Notes: a model not told the origin generated them from the letters alone. Shown: positions 34,948 through 44,340, counted from the first letter of the stretch. The stretch: 64,000 nucleotides of DNA from JBOHRE01 sp050732635 (GCA_050732635.1 JBOHRE010000005.1:5019-69018); one strand, 5' to 3'. Translations and numbers: made by a program.

Positions 34948-35974
34948 AGGCCGACTCAGCTACCAGGATGCCGGTGTCGATCGGGAGAAGGCCGGTCATG
35001 CCAAGCGGCGGATCGGCGAGCTCGTGCGCGACACGCTGGGTCCGGAGGTCGTCGCCAATCCCGGTGGATTCGGTGGCCTGTACCGCCTGCCGCAGAGCGA
35101 CGGCGGCATTCTCGTGGCGAGCGCGGATGGCGTCGGCACCAAGCTGAAGGTCGCCATCCTTGCCGGCCGGCACGAGACGGTGGGTGAGGATTTGGTGAAC
35201 CACTGCGTCGACGACATCCTCGTCGAGGGTGCCCGCCCGCTCTTCTTCCTCGACTACCTCGGCATGGGCGCGCTCGAGCCCGGCGTCGTCGAGGCCATCG
35301 TCGCCGGTGTCGCACGCGGCTGCCGCGCCAACGGCTGCGCGCTCCTCGGCGGCGAGACCGCCGAACTGCCGAGCATGTATGCCAAGGGCGACTATGACCT
35401 GGCCGGCTTCATCGTGGGCCTGACCCGCGAGGCCGAGCGTCCCGGAGCGCACCGCGTTCAGGCCGGAAACACGCTGCTCGGCCTCGCCTCGAACGGCTTC
35501 CACACCAACGGCTACTCGCTGCTGCGACGCCTGCTCTTGCAGGACCTGGGGCTCGGGCTGGATGACCGGTTTCCCGACATGGCAGAAACGGTGGCCGAGG
35601 TGCTGCTGCGCGTGCATCGCAGCTATCGTGAGGCTGTCCACCCACTGATCGTCGAGGGCCGTGTGCACGCGCTCGCACATATCACGGGTGGCGGCATCGT
35701 TGACAATCTGGCGCGGGTCCTGCCCAGGGACGCCGATGCCCGGGTCCGGCGCGGCAGCTGGCGGCCGCCGCCGGAGTTCCTCGCCGTCCAGCAGCACGGG
35801 CGGATTTCGGATCGGGAAATGTACCTGACGTTCAACATGGGTATCGGTCTGATCCTGATCGTGGAAGCGGACGAGGCGACTGCGCTGATCCACCGCCTGC
35901 GGGCCGGTGGTGAGCGCGCCTGGCCGATCGGTGAGGTCGTGCCCGGCACAGGCCGGGTGGTGCTGGACGAATGA
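34940..35974 (+). CDS. purM: Phosphoribosylformylglycinamidine cyclo-ligase (AIR synthetase)
   Basis: Fifth step of purine synthesis, closing FGAM to AIR with ATP. Motifs: SYQDAGVDREKA at the N terminus, SADGVGTKLKVA, DDILVEGARPLFFLDYLG, LLGGETAELPSMY and HITGGGIVDNLARVLP. 344 aa, full length. ATG 34940 overlaps the kinase stop by 8 bases. Its stop lies within the leader of the following secreted protein, whose ATG comes 21 bases later. Confidence 0.96.
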   Translation: MPEGRLSYQDAGVDREKAGHAKRRIGELVRDTLGPEVVANPGGFGGLYRLPQSDGGILVASADGVGTKLKVAILAGRHETVGEDLVNHCVDDILVEGARPLFFLDYLGMGALEPGVVEAIVAGVARGCRANGCALLGGETAELPSMYAKGDYDLAGFIVGLTREAERPGAHRVQAGNTLLGLASNGFHTNGYSLLRRLLLQDLGLGLDDRFPDMAETVAEVLLRVHRSYREAVHPLIVEGRVHALAHITGGGIVDNLARVLPRDADARVRRGSWRPPPEFLAVQQHGRISDREMYLTFNMGIGLILIVEADEATALIHRLRAGGERAWPIGEVVPGTGRVVLDE

Positions 35975-35994
35975 GAGAGCGCAAAGGAGAACGC

Positions 35995-37041
35995 ATGAAA
36001 GGGTGGGACGCAGATATCGCATGGCGATCGCGGCGCGGCGCGGCTGTTGCGGCGCTCGCCGCATTGATCCTGCTGTCGCCGAGGCCGGTCGAGGCGCAGC
36101 TGACGTCCGAGTGTAAGCGCGCGGCTGATGGGCTGCCGGGGGTCATTCCGGCTGCCGACCGCGAGCGCGTCGAGCAGTACTGCAACCTGGTCGCGCTCAC
36201 GGTCGAGGCCACCCAGCCGAGGCTGGGCCTCGGGCTGAGCGGCGGCAATCCCGTGCCCGGCACCGGCAGTACGCTCGGGATGCGGCTCGGCACCTTGCCG
36301 CGGCTCAGTCTCGCGCTGCGCGCCACGGCGGTGAAGACCGACATCCCCGACATCCGGACCGAGACTGCTACGGGAGAGCTCACCTTCCCGCTCGGCAGCA
36401 TCGACGCCGACGGGGCACTTGGACTGTACTCCGGCTTTTCGGTCGCGCCGACGGTGGGTGGTATCGGCTCGGTCGATCTGCTGGCGAGCGCGGGAATCAT
36501 CCCGGTCCCGAGCGGCGAAGGCTTCGGCGACGCCTCACCCACCACGTGGGCTGCCGGCGCTCGGGTCGGCCTGCTGCGCGAGTCGTTCACGTTGCCCGGA
36601 CTCTCGGTGTCGGCGATGTACCGCAGCCTCGGCGAGGTCACCTACGGCGATTCGCTGCTTCAACAGGACGACGCCTACTTTCACGCAGATCTCCGCCAGC
36701 TCAGTCTGCGCGGCGTGGTCAGCAAGGACGTGCTGTTCTTTGCGTTCGCTGCCGGTGCGGGCTGGGACCGTTTCACGAGCGACGTCGCATTCGGCGCATC
36801 CAGCGCAGGAACGTTCCCGGGGACCAACTACATCGTGCGGATTCCAAGCACGGAACTGCAGACCGATGCCACCGTGGTCTTCGGCAATCTGGCGCTGAAT
36901 TTCCTGGTCGCGAATCTGGTCGCGGAGCTGGGCTGGCAATCCGGCGGCGATCTGGAGAGCGCGACCCTGGCGCCGGGCCGCACCGTGACGGGCGACGACG
37001 GCACGATCTTCGGCAGCCTGGCGCTGCGGCTCTCGTTCTAG
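35995..37041 (+). CDS. Secreted outer-membrane barrel-like protein, unknown
   Basis: 348-aa protein that I cannot assign to a family. After a charged N terminus a signal peptide ends near PVEAQ. A short Cys-containing helix (SECKRAADGL to QYCNL, possible disulfide) follows, then a long beta-rich region with alternating hydrophobics (LRATAVKTDI, GALGLYSGFSV, VSAMYRSLGEV, FFAFAAGAGWDRF) ending SLALRLSF, with a terminal Phe as in outer-membrane barrels. ATG 35995 has AAAGGAG five bases upstream; ATG 35971 in the same frame is less likely. It lies between purM and ribD. Confidence 0.75.
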   Translation: MKGWDADIAWRSRRGAAVAALAALILLSPRPVEAQLTSECKRAADGLPGVIPAADRERVEQYCNLVALTVEATQPRLGLGLSGGNPVPGTGSTLGMRLGTLPRLSLALRATAVKTDIPDIRTETATGELTFPLGSIDADGALGLYSGFSVAPTVGGIGSVDLLASAGIIPVPSGEGFGDASPTTWAAGARVGLLRESFTLPGLSVSAMYRSLGEVTYGDSLLQQDDAYFHADLRQLSLRGVVSKDVLFFAFAAGAGWDRFTSDVAFGASSAGTFPGTNYIVRIPSTELQTDATVVFGNLALNFLVANLVAELGWQSGGDLESATLAPGRTVTGDDGTIFGSLALRLSF

Positions 37042-37057
37042 CGGGCGGAACGGTCGA

Positions 37058-38167
37058 ATGGCGGCGGTCGGGGGTGACGAGGCGCACCGCGAGTTCATGC
37101 GGCAGGCGCTCGACCTGGCCGAAAGGGGCTGGGGCCGCGTGCAGCCCAATCCGCTGGTCGGCGCCGTCGTGGTGCGCGCTGGCGAGGTCGTGGGCGTCGG
37201 CTGGCACGCCGAGCATGGTGGCGAGCATGCCGAAATCGCGGCGCTACGCGCTGCGGGCGCAGCGGCGGCCGGCGCGACGCTGTACGTGACGCTCGAGCCG
37301 TGCGCGCATACCGGCAAGACGCCACCCTGCACCGACGCGATCCAGCGCGCCGGCATCGCGCGCGTCGTTTACGCCACAGAGGACCCGCACGCGGTCGCGG
37401 GCGGTGGCGCGCGCTGTCTGGCCGAGCAGGGGATCGACGTGCTCGGCGGCGTCGAGCGAGACGCTGCACGGACGCTGAACGCCCCTTTCTTCCATGCCGT
37501 GGAGCAGGAATCCTGCTTCGTCGCGCTGAAGCTGGCGGTCTCACTGGACGCCGCGATCGCTCCGGCGCCGGGCGCCCGCGCCCAGCTGACTGGCAGCGAA
37601 GCGGTGGCCGATGCCCACCGTTGGCGTGCCGCGGCGGATGCGATCGTCGTCGGTGCTGGCACCGCGCGCGTCGACGACCCGCTGCTGACCGTGCGGGGCG
37701 ACATCGCGCCCCGCGTGGTTCCGGTGCGGGTCGTGCTCGACTCGAAGCTGACGCTGTCTCCCGGCAGCCGGCTGGCTCGCACTGCCCGAGATGCGCCCCT
37801 CTGGCTGTTCGCCTCCTCTCAGGCCCCGCGCGATCGCGAGCGCTGCCTCGAGTCGCTCGGGGCGCGGGTCACGCGCGTCGCCGTACGGGATGGCATGCTC
37901 GATCCGCTCGATGTGCTCGGCGCGCTCTGGGACGACGGCCTGCGCTCGGTCCTGTGCGAGGGCGGAGCCCGGCTGGCGGGCTCACTGCTCCGCGAGCGGC
38001 GCGTCCAACGGCTGATCCTGTACGTTGCGCCGGTGCTGTTCGGCGCCGGCGCTGTCCCGGCCTTCGCAGGCGCTGCCCCGGAGCCCGCCGACGACTGGCT
38101 GCCGCCGACGGTGCTACAGCTCGGGCCCGATGTGCGCTTCGTCCTGGACCGCCGGTCGTCAGCCTGA
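37058..38167 (+). CDS. ribD: Bifunctional riboflavin deaminase/reductase RibD
   Basis: Catalyses two steps of riboflavin synthesis. The N-terminal deaminase has the zinc motif HAEIAAL plus LEPCAHTGKTPPCTDAI; the C-terminal reductase has LKLAVSLDAAIA, VGAGTARVDDPLLTVR and CEGGARLAGSLL. 369 aa. ATG 37058 follows GGCGGAA at modest spacing. It starts the rib operon (ribD-ribE-ribBA-ribH-nusB). The 16-bp gap to the preceding gene leaves no room for an FMN riboswitch. Confidence 0.96.
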   Translation: MAAVGGDEAHREFMRQALDLAERGWGRVQPNPLVGAVVVRAGEVVGVGWHAEHGGEHAEIAALRAAGAAAAGATLYVTLEPCAHTGKTPPCTDAIQRAGIARVVYATEDPHAVAGGGARCLAEQGIDVLGGVERDAARTLNAPFFHAVEQESCFVALKLAVSLDAAIAPAPGARAQLTGSEAVADAHRWRAAADAIVVGAGTARVDDPLLTVRGDIAPRVVPVRVVLDSKLTLSPGSRLARTARDAPLWLFASSQAPRDRERCLESLGARVTRVAVRDGMLDPLDVLGALWDDGLRSVLCEGGARLAGSLLRERRVQRLILYVAPVLFGAGAVPAFAGAAPEPADDWLPPTVLQLGPDVRFVLDRRSSA

Positions 38168-38168
38168 C

Positions 38169-38789
38169 ATGTTCACCGGCATCGTGGAAGCGTTGGGAAC
38201 CGTCGCGGCGGTGGCGCCCAGCGGCGCTACGCTTCGACTCGAGGTCGCGGCCGGCGAGCTCGCGCGCTCCCTGGCGCAGGGCGATTCGATCGCGATCGAT
38301 GGCGTCTGCCAGACCGTCGTCGAACGGCAGCAAGACAGCTTCACTGTGCAGGCGATTGCCACGACCGTCGAGCGTACTACCTTCGGCACGCTGCAGGTGG
38401 GCGCGCTGGTGAACCTCGAGCGCGCGCTGGCCGTGGGGCAGCGACTGGGCGGCCACCTGGTTCAGGGTCATGTCGACGGTACCGGCCTGGTCGTCGGGCT
38501 GGAGCGCGGTGGCGAGCACGTACTGCTGGATGTGCGGCTGCCTGAGGAAGCCGCCGATGTCACGGTGTTGCGCGGGTCGATCGCGCTCAACGGCGTGAGC
38601 CTGACGGTGAGCGCCAAGCCGCAGCTGGACGTGGCGCGAGTCGCGCTGATCCCCTACACCTGGGAGCGAACGAACCTGTCGCGGCTGCGGGAGGGTGACC
38701 CCGTCAACGTCGAGGGCGACATGGTCGGGCGTTTCGTGGTGGACTACCTGAAGCGAATCGCCGGGGGCGGGGTAGAGGAGGCGTCATGA
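38169..38789 (+). CDS. ribE: Riboflavin synthase, alpha chain
   Basis: Dismutates two lumazines into riboflavin. Two homologous barrel domains are seen: MFTGIVEALGTV at the N terminus and GDSIAIDGVCQTVV, repeated as HLVQGHVDGTG and GSIALNGVSLTV in the second half. 206 aa, normal. ATG 38169 lies one base after the ribD stop, and the stop overlaps ribBA (ATGA). Confidence 0.96.
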   Translation: MFTGIVEALGTVAAVAPSGATLRLEVAAGELARSLAQGDSIAIDGVCQTVVERQQDSFTVQAIATTVERTTFGTLQVGALVNLERALAVGQRLGGHLVQGHVDGTGLVVGLERGGEHVLLDVRLPEEAADVTVLRGSIALNGVSLTVSAKPQLDVARVALIPYTWERTNLSRLREGDPVNVEGDMVGRFVVDYLKRIAGGGVEEAS

Positions 38790-40084
38790 GCACGGAATCG
38801 AGCATGCCGTTCGAGCGCGTCGAAGCGGCGATCGCCGACATCGCCCAAGGCCGCATGGTCATCGTCGCCGATGACGAGGACCGCGAAAACGAGGGCGATC
38901 TGGTCTGCGCAGCAGCCAAGATTACACCGGCCATGGTGAATTTCATGGCGCTTCAGGGCCGAGGCCTGATTTGCGTGGCTCTGACGCCCGAGCGTGCCGA
39001 CGAGCTCGACCTGCCCCTCATGGCCGAGCAAGCGCAGGACGGTTTCGGCACGGCCTTCACCGTGTCGGTCGATGCGCATCAGCGCTTCGGTGTAACGACC
39101 GGAATCAGCGCCCAGGACCGCGCGAAGACCATCGAGCTGCTCGCCTCGACGGCGACGAAACCGGGTGATCTGCGGCGACCCGGCCATGTCTTCCCGTTGC
39201 GTGCCGTGCCGGGCGGTGTGCTCCGCCGCGTCGGGCAGACCGAGGCATCCGTCGATCTCGCGCGGATGGCCGGCCTCGCGCCCGCCGGTGTGATCTGCGA
39301 GATCATGAACCCGGATGGAAGCATGGCCCGCCGGCCGGAGCTCGAGCGCTTCGCCCGTGAACACGACCTGCGTTTCATCACCGTGGCCGACATCGTCGCC
39401 TACCGCCTGTGCCACGAGCGGCTGGTCCGCCGCATTGCCGAGGCGCTGCTACCCACGCCCTACGGTGATTTTCGCGTCGTCGCCTTCGAGAACCAGATCG
39501 ACCACCGCGAGCACGTCGCATTGGTCAAGGGCGAAATCGCGGGAGAGCGCAACGTGCTCGTGCGTATGCACTCGGAGTGCCTGACCGGCGATGTGTTTCA
39601 TTCACTGCGTTGCGATTGCGGCGAGCAGCTGCACGCTGCCATGCGCCGGATCGATGAGGCCGGCCAGGGTGCGGTCGTCTACCTGCGCCAGGAAGGTCGC
39701 GGCATCGGGCTCGCCAATAAGATCCGTGCCTACGCGTTGCAGGATCAAGGACAGGACACCGTCGAGGCGAACGAGTCACTCGGCTTCAAGCCGGACCTGC
39801 GCGACTATGGCCTTGGCGCGCAGATTCTGCTCGATCTGGGCCTTTCATCGATTCGCCTGTTGACGAACAATCCGCGCAAGGTCGTCGGTCTCGAGGGGTA
39901 CGGCTTGGCGATCACGGGACGCGAGCCGATCCAGATCTCACCGACAGACTTCAATCGCGGCTATCTCGCAGCCAAGCGCGACAAGCTCGGGCACCTGCTG
40001 GGTGAGGCAGGCGACGTCCGCGTGCTGCCGCAGGCCGGCAAGGTCCCGCGTCTGGACACACCGACGCTGTCCGACCCCGAGTGA
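38786..40084 (+). CDS. ribBA: Bifunctional DHBP synthase/GTP cyclohydrolase II
   Basis: Supplies both precursors of the riboflavin ring system. The N-terminal DHBP synthase domain has DDEDRENEGDLVCAA and HVFPLRA; the C-terminal GTP cyclohydrolase II has the zinc ligands in HSECLTGDVFHSLRCDCG and the catalytic RQEGRGIGLANK. 432 aa, both domains apparently intact. ATG 38786 overlaps ribE, and its stop overlaps the GTG start of ribH. Confidence 0.96.
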   Translation: MSTESSMPFERVEAAIADIAQGRMVIVADDEDRENEGDLVCAAAKITPAMVNFMALQGRGLICVALTPERADELDLPLMAEQAQDGFGTAFTVSVDAHQRFGVTTGISAQDRAKTIELLASTATKPGDLRRPGHVFPLRAVPGGVLRRVGQTEASVDLARMAGLAPAGVICEIMNPDGSMARRPELERFAREHDLRFITVADIVAYRLCHERLVRRIAEALLPTPYGDFRVVAFENQIDHREHVALVKGEIAGERNVLVRMHSECLTGDVFHSLRCDCGEQLHAAMRRIDEAGQGAVVYLRQEGRGIGLANKIRAYALQDQGQDTVEANESLGFKPDLRDYGLGAQILLDLGLSSIRLLTNNPRKVVGLEGYGLAITGREPIQISPTDFNRGYLAAKRDKLGHLLGEAGDVRVLPQAGKVPRLDTPTLSDPE

Positions 40085-40548
40085 ACGAGCTGCGCGGCGA
40101 GCTGGACGGCACCGGCAAGCACTTCGCGATCGTCGTCAGCCGGTTCCACGAGTTGATCACCGAGCGCTTGCTCGATGCTGCTCGGGGCTGTTTGCTCGAG
40201 CACGGTGTAGCGCCGGACCAGGTGATGATCGCGCGTGTACCGGGTGCCTGGGAGCTGCCCGTCGCGGCGCAACGGCTGGCGCAGCGGCGCACGTTCGCCG
40301 GCATCATCGCACTCGGCTGCGTGGTCCGCGGCGAGACACCCCACTTCGAGTACGTCGCCGGCGAGGCGGCGCGCGGCCTGGCGGAGGTCGCGCTGGGGCA
40401 GGGCGTGCCCGTGGCGTTTGGCTTGCTCACGACCGACAGCATGGATCAGGCGATCGCACGCGCCGGTGGCAGCGTCGGCAACAAAGGCTGGGAAGCCGCG
40501 TTGAGCGCGCTCGAGATGGCCGGTCTCTTCGAGCGGCTGGAGAGCTGA
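40081..40548 (+). CDS. ribH: 6,7-dimethyl-8-ribityllumazine synthase
   Basis: Joins the pyrimidine and the four-carbon unit to form lumazine. Motifs: VSRFHELITERLLDAA, RVPGAWELPVAA, GCVVRGETPHFEYVAGEAARGL and FGLLTTDSMDQAIARAGG. 155 aa. GTG 40081 in a GTGA overlap with ribBA; the stop overlaps nusB. Confidence 0.95.
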   Translation: MNELRGELDGTGKHFAIVVSRFHELITERLLDAARGCLLEHGVAPDQVMIARVPGAWELPVAAQRLAQRRTFAGIIALGCVVRGETPHFEYVAGEAARGLAEVALGQGVPVAFGLLTTDSMDQAIARAGGSVGNKGWEAALSALEMAGLFERLES

Positions 40549-40988
40549 TGCGCGCGCGGACGCGGGCGCGAGGCTGGGCGCTACAGATCCTATATGCGTG
40601 GGAAACGCGTGGCATGCAGGAGAGCATCGACGCGGTCCACGCCGATTTCATCCACGAGCGTCGGATCGCACCGGAGAGCCGTTCCTACCTCGGCGAACTG
40701 CTGCGCCAGGTCGAGCAACACCGTAGCGAAATCGATCTTACCGTGCAGTCGGCATTGACGAACTGGCGCCTGGAGCGCCTGGCCGTGATCGACCGCAATG
40801 TCCTGCGGCTCGGCGCGGCCGAGATTCTGTTCATACCGGATGTGCCCCCGCGAGTCACGATCCAGGAAGCGATCCATCTTGCAGAGAAGTACGGTACGCC
40901 GGAAAGCCCGCGCTTCGTGAATGGAGTGCTCGATGCGCTGATGCGGCGAGCCCGCAGTGAGCAGGGTGGGTCGGCGCGAGCGGGATGA
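40548..40988 (+). CDS. nusB: Transcription antitermination factor NusB
   Basis: RNA-binding antitermination factor acting with NusE at rRNA operons. The all-helical fold shows RARGWALQILYAWE at the N terminus, WRLERLAVIDRNVLRLGAAEIL and a closing AIHLAEKYGTPESPRFVNGVLDAL. 146 aa. ATG 40548 shares a base with the ribH stop. The ribH-nusB arrangement is widely conserved and supports the call. Confidence 0.95.
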   Translation: MRARTRARGWALQILYAWETRGMQESIDAVHADFIHERRIAPESRSYLGELLRQVEQHRSEIDLTVQSALTNWRLERLAVIDRNVLRLGAAEILFIPDVPPRVTIQEAIHLAEKYGTPESPRFVNGVLDALMRRARSEQGGSARAG

Positions 40989-42168
40989 GACCCTGAAGCT
41001 GCTCGTGATCAACTGGCAGGATCGGCTGAATCCGAAGGCGGGCGGAGCCGAGATTCACCTGCACGAGATTTTTGGCCGAATCGCGTGCCGCGGTCACGAG
41101 GTGGTCGCCTTGGTCTCGGGATGGGAGGCAGCGCGATCGCGTGAGATCATCGACGGCATTGATGTGCACCGCACCGGCGGCCGACACACGTTCAGCCTGG
41201 CGGCGCCACATTACTACCGCCGCAGCCTTGCGGCCCTGCCGTTCGACTTGGTGATCGAGGATCTCAACAAGGTTCCGCTCTTCACACCGTTCTGGCTGAA
41301 GCGGCGCCTGCTGCTTCTGGTGCATCACCTGTTCGGCGCGACCGCGTTCGTCGATGCGACACCACCGGTCGCCGCTGCGACCTGGATCCTGGAGCGACCT
41401 CTCGGTCGCGTCTACGCCGGCGTTCCGGTCGAGGCCGTATCGGAGAGTACGGCAGACGACCTGGTACGGCGTGGGTTCGACCGTTCGGCGATCACGGTGA
41501 TTCCGAATGGTGTCGATCTCGAACGCTACTCGCCGGCAGCGCCGCACGCACGGGCGGAGCAGCCGACCGTGCTGTATCTTGGGCGATTGAGACGCTACAA
41601 GCGTGTGGATCTGGTCCTGCGCGCGGCGGCGCTGCTGCGCGACCAGGGTGTCGCGTTCCGCGTGGTGATCGCCGGCCGCGGCGACGCGGCGGCCACGCTG
41701 CGGACGCTGACCTCGCGCCTCGGACTCGATGAGCACGTCCGGCTTGCCGGCTTCGTCAGTGAAGATGAGAAGGTGCGACTGATGCGCTCCGCCTGGGTCC
41801 ACGTGCTGACCTCGAGCAAGGAAGGCTGGGGCATCTCGAATCTCGAGGCGGCCGCTTGCGGCACACCGACTGTGGCCAGCGATTCGCCGGGCCTGCGCGA
41901 TTCCGTGATTCACGGCGTGACCGGCTTCCTCACGCCATATGGCGATGTCGCGGCGCTCGCCGATGCGCTGCGTGCTGTGCTCCAAGCGCCGGAGCTGCGG
42001 GAGCGGCTCGGCGCTGCCGCACGTGCGTTCGCGGCGCAACATTCCTGGGAGGCGTCGGCGGATCGCACGGAGTCGCACCTGTTGCAGATCGTGTCGGCCG
42101 CCAGTGGCACGGATCGAGCCGCTGAACGCCACGTCGGGCCCGCCACCATGCCGAAGGAAAGCCCATGA
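40957..42168 (+). CDS. Glycosyltransferase, family-4 type
   Basis: 403-aa GT-B glycosyltransferase. The acceptor half has KAGGAEIHLHEIFGRIA; the donor half has VIPNGVDLERYSP, VLYLGRLRRYKRVDLVLRAAALL, and the nucleotide-sugar site KEGWGISNLEAAACGTPTVAS. Donor and acceptor are unknown; surface polysaccharide is a reasonable guess. The start GTG 40957 overlaps nusB by 32 bases; the conserved part begins about 13 residues later (KLLVINWQD), so the true start is uncertain. Its stop overlaps hpf. Confidence 0.85.
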   Translation: MSRVGRRERDETLKLLVINWQDRLNPKAGGAEIHLHEIFGRIACRGHEVVALVSGWEAARSREIIDGIDVHRTGGRHTFSLAAPHYYRRSLAALPFDLVIEDLNKVPLFTPFWLKRRLLLLVHHLFGATAFVDATPPVAAATWILERPLGRVYAGVPVEAVSESTADDLVRRGFDRSAITVIPNGVDLERYSPAAPHARAEQPTVLYLGRLRRYKRVDLVLRAAALLRDQGVAFRVVIAGRGDAAATLRTLTSRLGLDEHVRLAGFVSEDEKVRLMRSAWVHVLTSSKEGWGISNLEAAACGTPTVASDSPGLRDSVIHGVTGFLTPYGDVAALADALRAVLQAPELRERLGAAARAFAAQHSWEASADRTESHLLQIVSAASGTDRAAERHVGPATMPKESP

Positions 42169-42497
42169 ACGTCAGTACGACCGCCCGCTACTGTTCCCCA
42201 TCCCCCGTTGTGCGGCAACGCGCGATCGAGCAGACGCAGCGCCTGCTCCGCTACAATCGCAGCATCCGAGGGATTGAGCTCATCTTCGACCGGCAGCGCG
42301 CCCTGCGCTCGGTCGAGGCGATCGTCCACCTGACGCGCGCCGCGCCGGTGGTCATGCGCAGCGAGGCCACCACCTTCAGCGCGGCCGTGGAGTCTCTGAT
42401 GGATGGTTTGGCGCGGCGCCTCAAGCGCGAGCGCGGCCGCCGCCGTTCGCGCCGCGCAGCCGCTGCGGACCCGTCGCAACCGAGCGCGAGCGCCTGA
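42165..42497 (+). CDS. hpf: Ribosome hibernation-promoting factor, HPF/YfiA family
   Basis: 110-aa protein with the HPF beta-alpha-beta-beta-beta-alpha pattern: VVRQRAIEQTQRLLRYNRSIRGIELIF, then EAIVHLTRAAPVVMRSEATTFSAAVESLMDGLARRLKRER, and a basic Arg-rich tail. It lacks the C-terminal dimerisation domain of long HPF. ATG 42165 overlaps the glycosyltransferase. Its position directly before hprK and PTS genes mirrors the hpf/PTS linkage near rpoN in other diderms, though no rpoN is present here. Confidence 0.8.
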   Translation: MNVSTTARYCSPSPVVRQRAIEQTQRLLRYNRSIRGIELIFDRQRALRSVEAIVHLTRAAPVVMRSEATTFSAAVESLMDGLARRLKRERGRRRSRRAAAADPSQPSASA

Positions 42498-42503
42498 GGA
42501 GCC

Positions 42504-43463
42504 GTGCCACCCATCACGATCGATGATCTGCTGCGGGTCAAGGGCGAGTCCCTTCAGCTCGAGCTGCTGAATCCGTCGGCCGACGTCTCCCGAGAGATCC
42601 TGGAGCCCAGCATCTCGAGCCCTGGCCTGGTCCTCGCAGGATACACCGGCCGCATTCCACGCGGCCGGCTGCAGGTTCTCGGCGAGACCGAGATCATGTT
42701 CCTGTGCTCGCTCGACGAGGCGAAGGCGCGCGAACTGCTCAGCGCTTTCCTGCGCCTGCCGATGCCCGCCGTGGTCGTCACCAAGGGACAGACGATACCG
42801 CCGCCCTTGATCGAGGTGACGGATGAACTGGGCGTGCCGCTTCTGCGGTCATCCCTGAAGACGGGCGAGTTCTACCGTCGGATTCAGCCGTTTCTGGAGT
42901 TCTGTTTCGCGCCGACCACGACCGTCCATGGATCGTTGGCCGATGTCTATGGCGTCGGACTGCTGTTCATCGGCCAGAGCGGCATTGGCAAGAGCGAGTG
43001 CGTCCTCGATCTGGTCGAGCGCGGGCACCGGCTCGTGGCCGACGATGTCGTCTATATCACACGCCGGGGCAATGATGTCCTGATTGGTCGAGGCCACGAG
43101 TTGCAGCGTCACCACATGGAAATCCGTGGCATCGGCATCATCGACATCCCGGCGCTTTTCGGCGTCCGCTCGATCCGCCAACAGAAGCGCATCGAGGTGG
43201 TGGTGCAGCTCGAAGAATGGAGCGACGGCGCAGCATATGATCGGACCGGGCTGGACAGCCAGCAGGTCGAATACCTCGGCGTCCACCTGCCGATGGTCAC
43301 CGTACCGCTCAATCCTGGTAAGAACATCACGGTGATCTCAGAGGTGGTGGCCATGAATCATCTGCTGAAGTACTCGGGCATCGATACGGCCGCGTTGTTC
43401 AATGAACGGCTGAAGGAGGCGATGCGCCCGGTGCGGGAGTACCTGGAGCAGGATTATGAGTGA
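42504..43463 (+). CDS. hprK: HPr kinase/phosphorylase
   Basis: Bifunctional enzyme that phosphorylates, and removes phosphate from, a serine of HPr in response to metabolites. An N-terminal domain (about 1-130) precedes the catalytic P-loop domain with GQSGIGKSECVLDLVERGHRLVADD (P-loop at 157-164) and the HPrK signature EIRGIGIIDIPALFG. 319 aa, full length. GTG 42504 is preceded by GAGGAG. It overlaps PTS IIA by 8 bases and its substrate HPr is encoded at 45752, with serine 52 retained. Confidence 0.95.
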   Translation: MPPITIDDLLRVKGESLQLELLNPSADVSREILEPSISSPGLVLAGYTGRIPRGRLQVLGETEIMFLCSLDEAKARELLSAFLRLPMPAVVVTKGQTIPPPLIEVTDELGVPLLRSSLKTGEFYRRIQPFLEFCFAPTTTVHGSLADVYGVGLLFIGQSGIGKSECVLDLVERGHRLVADDVVYITRRGNDVLIGRGHELQRHHMEIRGIGIIDIPALFGVRSIRQQKRIEVVVQLEEWSDGAAYDRTGLDSQQVEYLGVHLPMVTVPLNPGKNITVISEVVAMNHLLKYSGIDTAALFNERLKEAMRPVREYLEQDYE

Positions 43464-43878
43464 GCCGGTGCGCGGCATCGTGGTGGCGCACGGGAGTCTG
43501 GCCCAGGGTCTGGTGGACGCCGCGACGCGGATCATGAGCGTGCCCGAGGGCGCGTTGATCGCCATCAGCAACAACGGCTTGAGCACCGAGGCGCTCGCCG
43601 CGGAAGTCGACCGGCGCGTCGGCACCTCGCGCTGTGTCGTATTCGTCGATCTGCCGGCTGGCAGCTGCGCCTTCGCGGCGCGGCGGCTGTGTCTCGGACA
43701 TGGCGAGCGTGCCGTGGTGACCGGCGTGAACCTGCCGATGCTGCTCGAGTTCTCGATGCATCGCGACGAGCCACCGCACCAGCTTGCGCACCGCCTCGCG
43801 GCCAAGGGCCGGGATGCGATCGCAGCCTCCAACGTCGAGCCGAGCCGGAATGCCGATCGTTCTGTACCGGGTGGATGA
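43456..43878 (+). CDS. PTS IIA component, mannose family
   Basis: 140-aa cytoplasmic phosphocarrier. The phosphorylated histidine is His12 in VVAHGSLAQGLVDA; EGALIAISNNG and CVVFVDLPAGSCAFAARRL match the man-type IIA fold. It receives phosphate from HPr and passes it to IIB at 43850, with which it overlaps by 29 bases. Separate IIA and IIB polypeptides differ from the fused ManX of E. coli. Confidence 0.92.
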   Translation: MSEPVRGIVVAHGSLAQGLVDAATRIMSVPEGALIAISNNGLSTEALAAEVDRRVGTSRCVVFVDLPAGSCAFAARRLCLGHGERAVVTGVNLPMLLEFSMHRDEPPHQLAHRLAAKGRDAIAASNVEPSRNADRSVPGG

Positions 43879-44338
43879 GCGCCTGATCCACGGCCAGGTC
43901 ATTGTGGGCTGGGGCGCCGTGCTCCACCCCGACCGCATCGTCGTCGTGGATGATCAGGTCGCCGAGTCCGCCTGGGAGCGCGAGCTCTACGCGATGGGGC
44001 TCGGCTCTCGCCTCCAGGCCGACTTCGTCGGGGTGCGCGAGGCGGCCACTGCGCTTGCCGAGTGGAAGCAGGATCCGCGGCGAACCATCGTGCTGACGCG
44101 TGATGTGGCCGCCATGAGGCGGCTGGCGGAGGGCGGCGCGCTCGACGGCGAGACGATCAACATCGGCGGGATTCACCATGCGCCCGGCCGGCGCGAGGTC
44201 CTGCCGTACGTGTTCCTGAGCTCGACGGAAGCCGAGGAACTCCGCGAGCTCGAGGCGCTCGGCGCCCACGTCGTTGCACGCGATCTGCCGGGCTCGCGCG
44301 AGGTCTCGCTGCCGCAGCTCGTACGTGGTGGGCTCTGA
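43850..44338 (+). CDS. PTS IIB component, mannose/fructose/sorbose family
   Basis: 162-aa phosphocarrier with active-site His14 in YRVDERLIHGQVIVGWG and later DGETINIGGIHHAPGRREVLPYVFLS, both hallmarks of man-type IIB. ATG 43850 lies inside the end of the IIA gene; the longer upstream frame is just overlap. It transfers phosphate to the sugar bound by IIC/IID encoded immediately downstream. Confidence 0.93.
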   Translation: MPIVLYRVDERLIHGQVIVGWGAVLHPDRIVVVDDQVAESAWERELYAMGLGSRLQADFVGVREAATALAEWKQDPRRTIVLTRDVAAMRRLAEGGALDGETINIGGIHHAPGRREVLPYVFLSSTEAEELRELEALGAHVVARDLPGSREVSLPQLVRGGL

Positions 44339-44340
44339 TC

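Noticed and set aside
37042..37057. FMN riboswitch before ribD
   Set aside because: The gap is 16 bases and the upstream sequence is coding.
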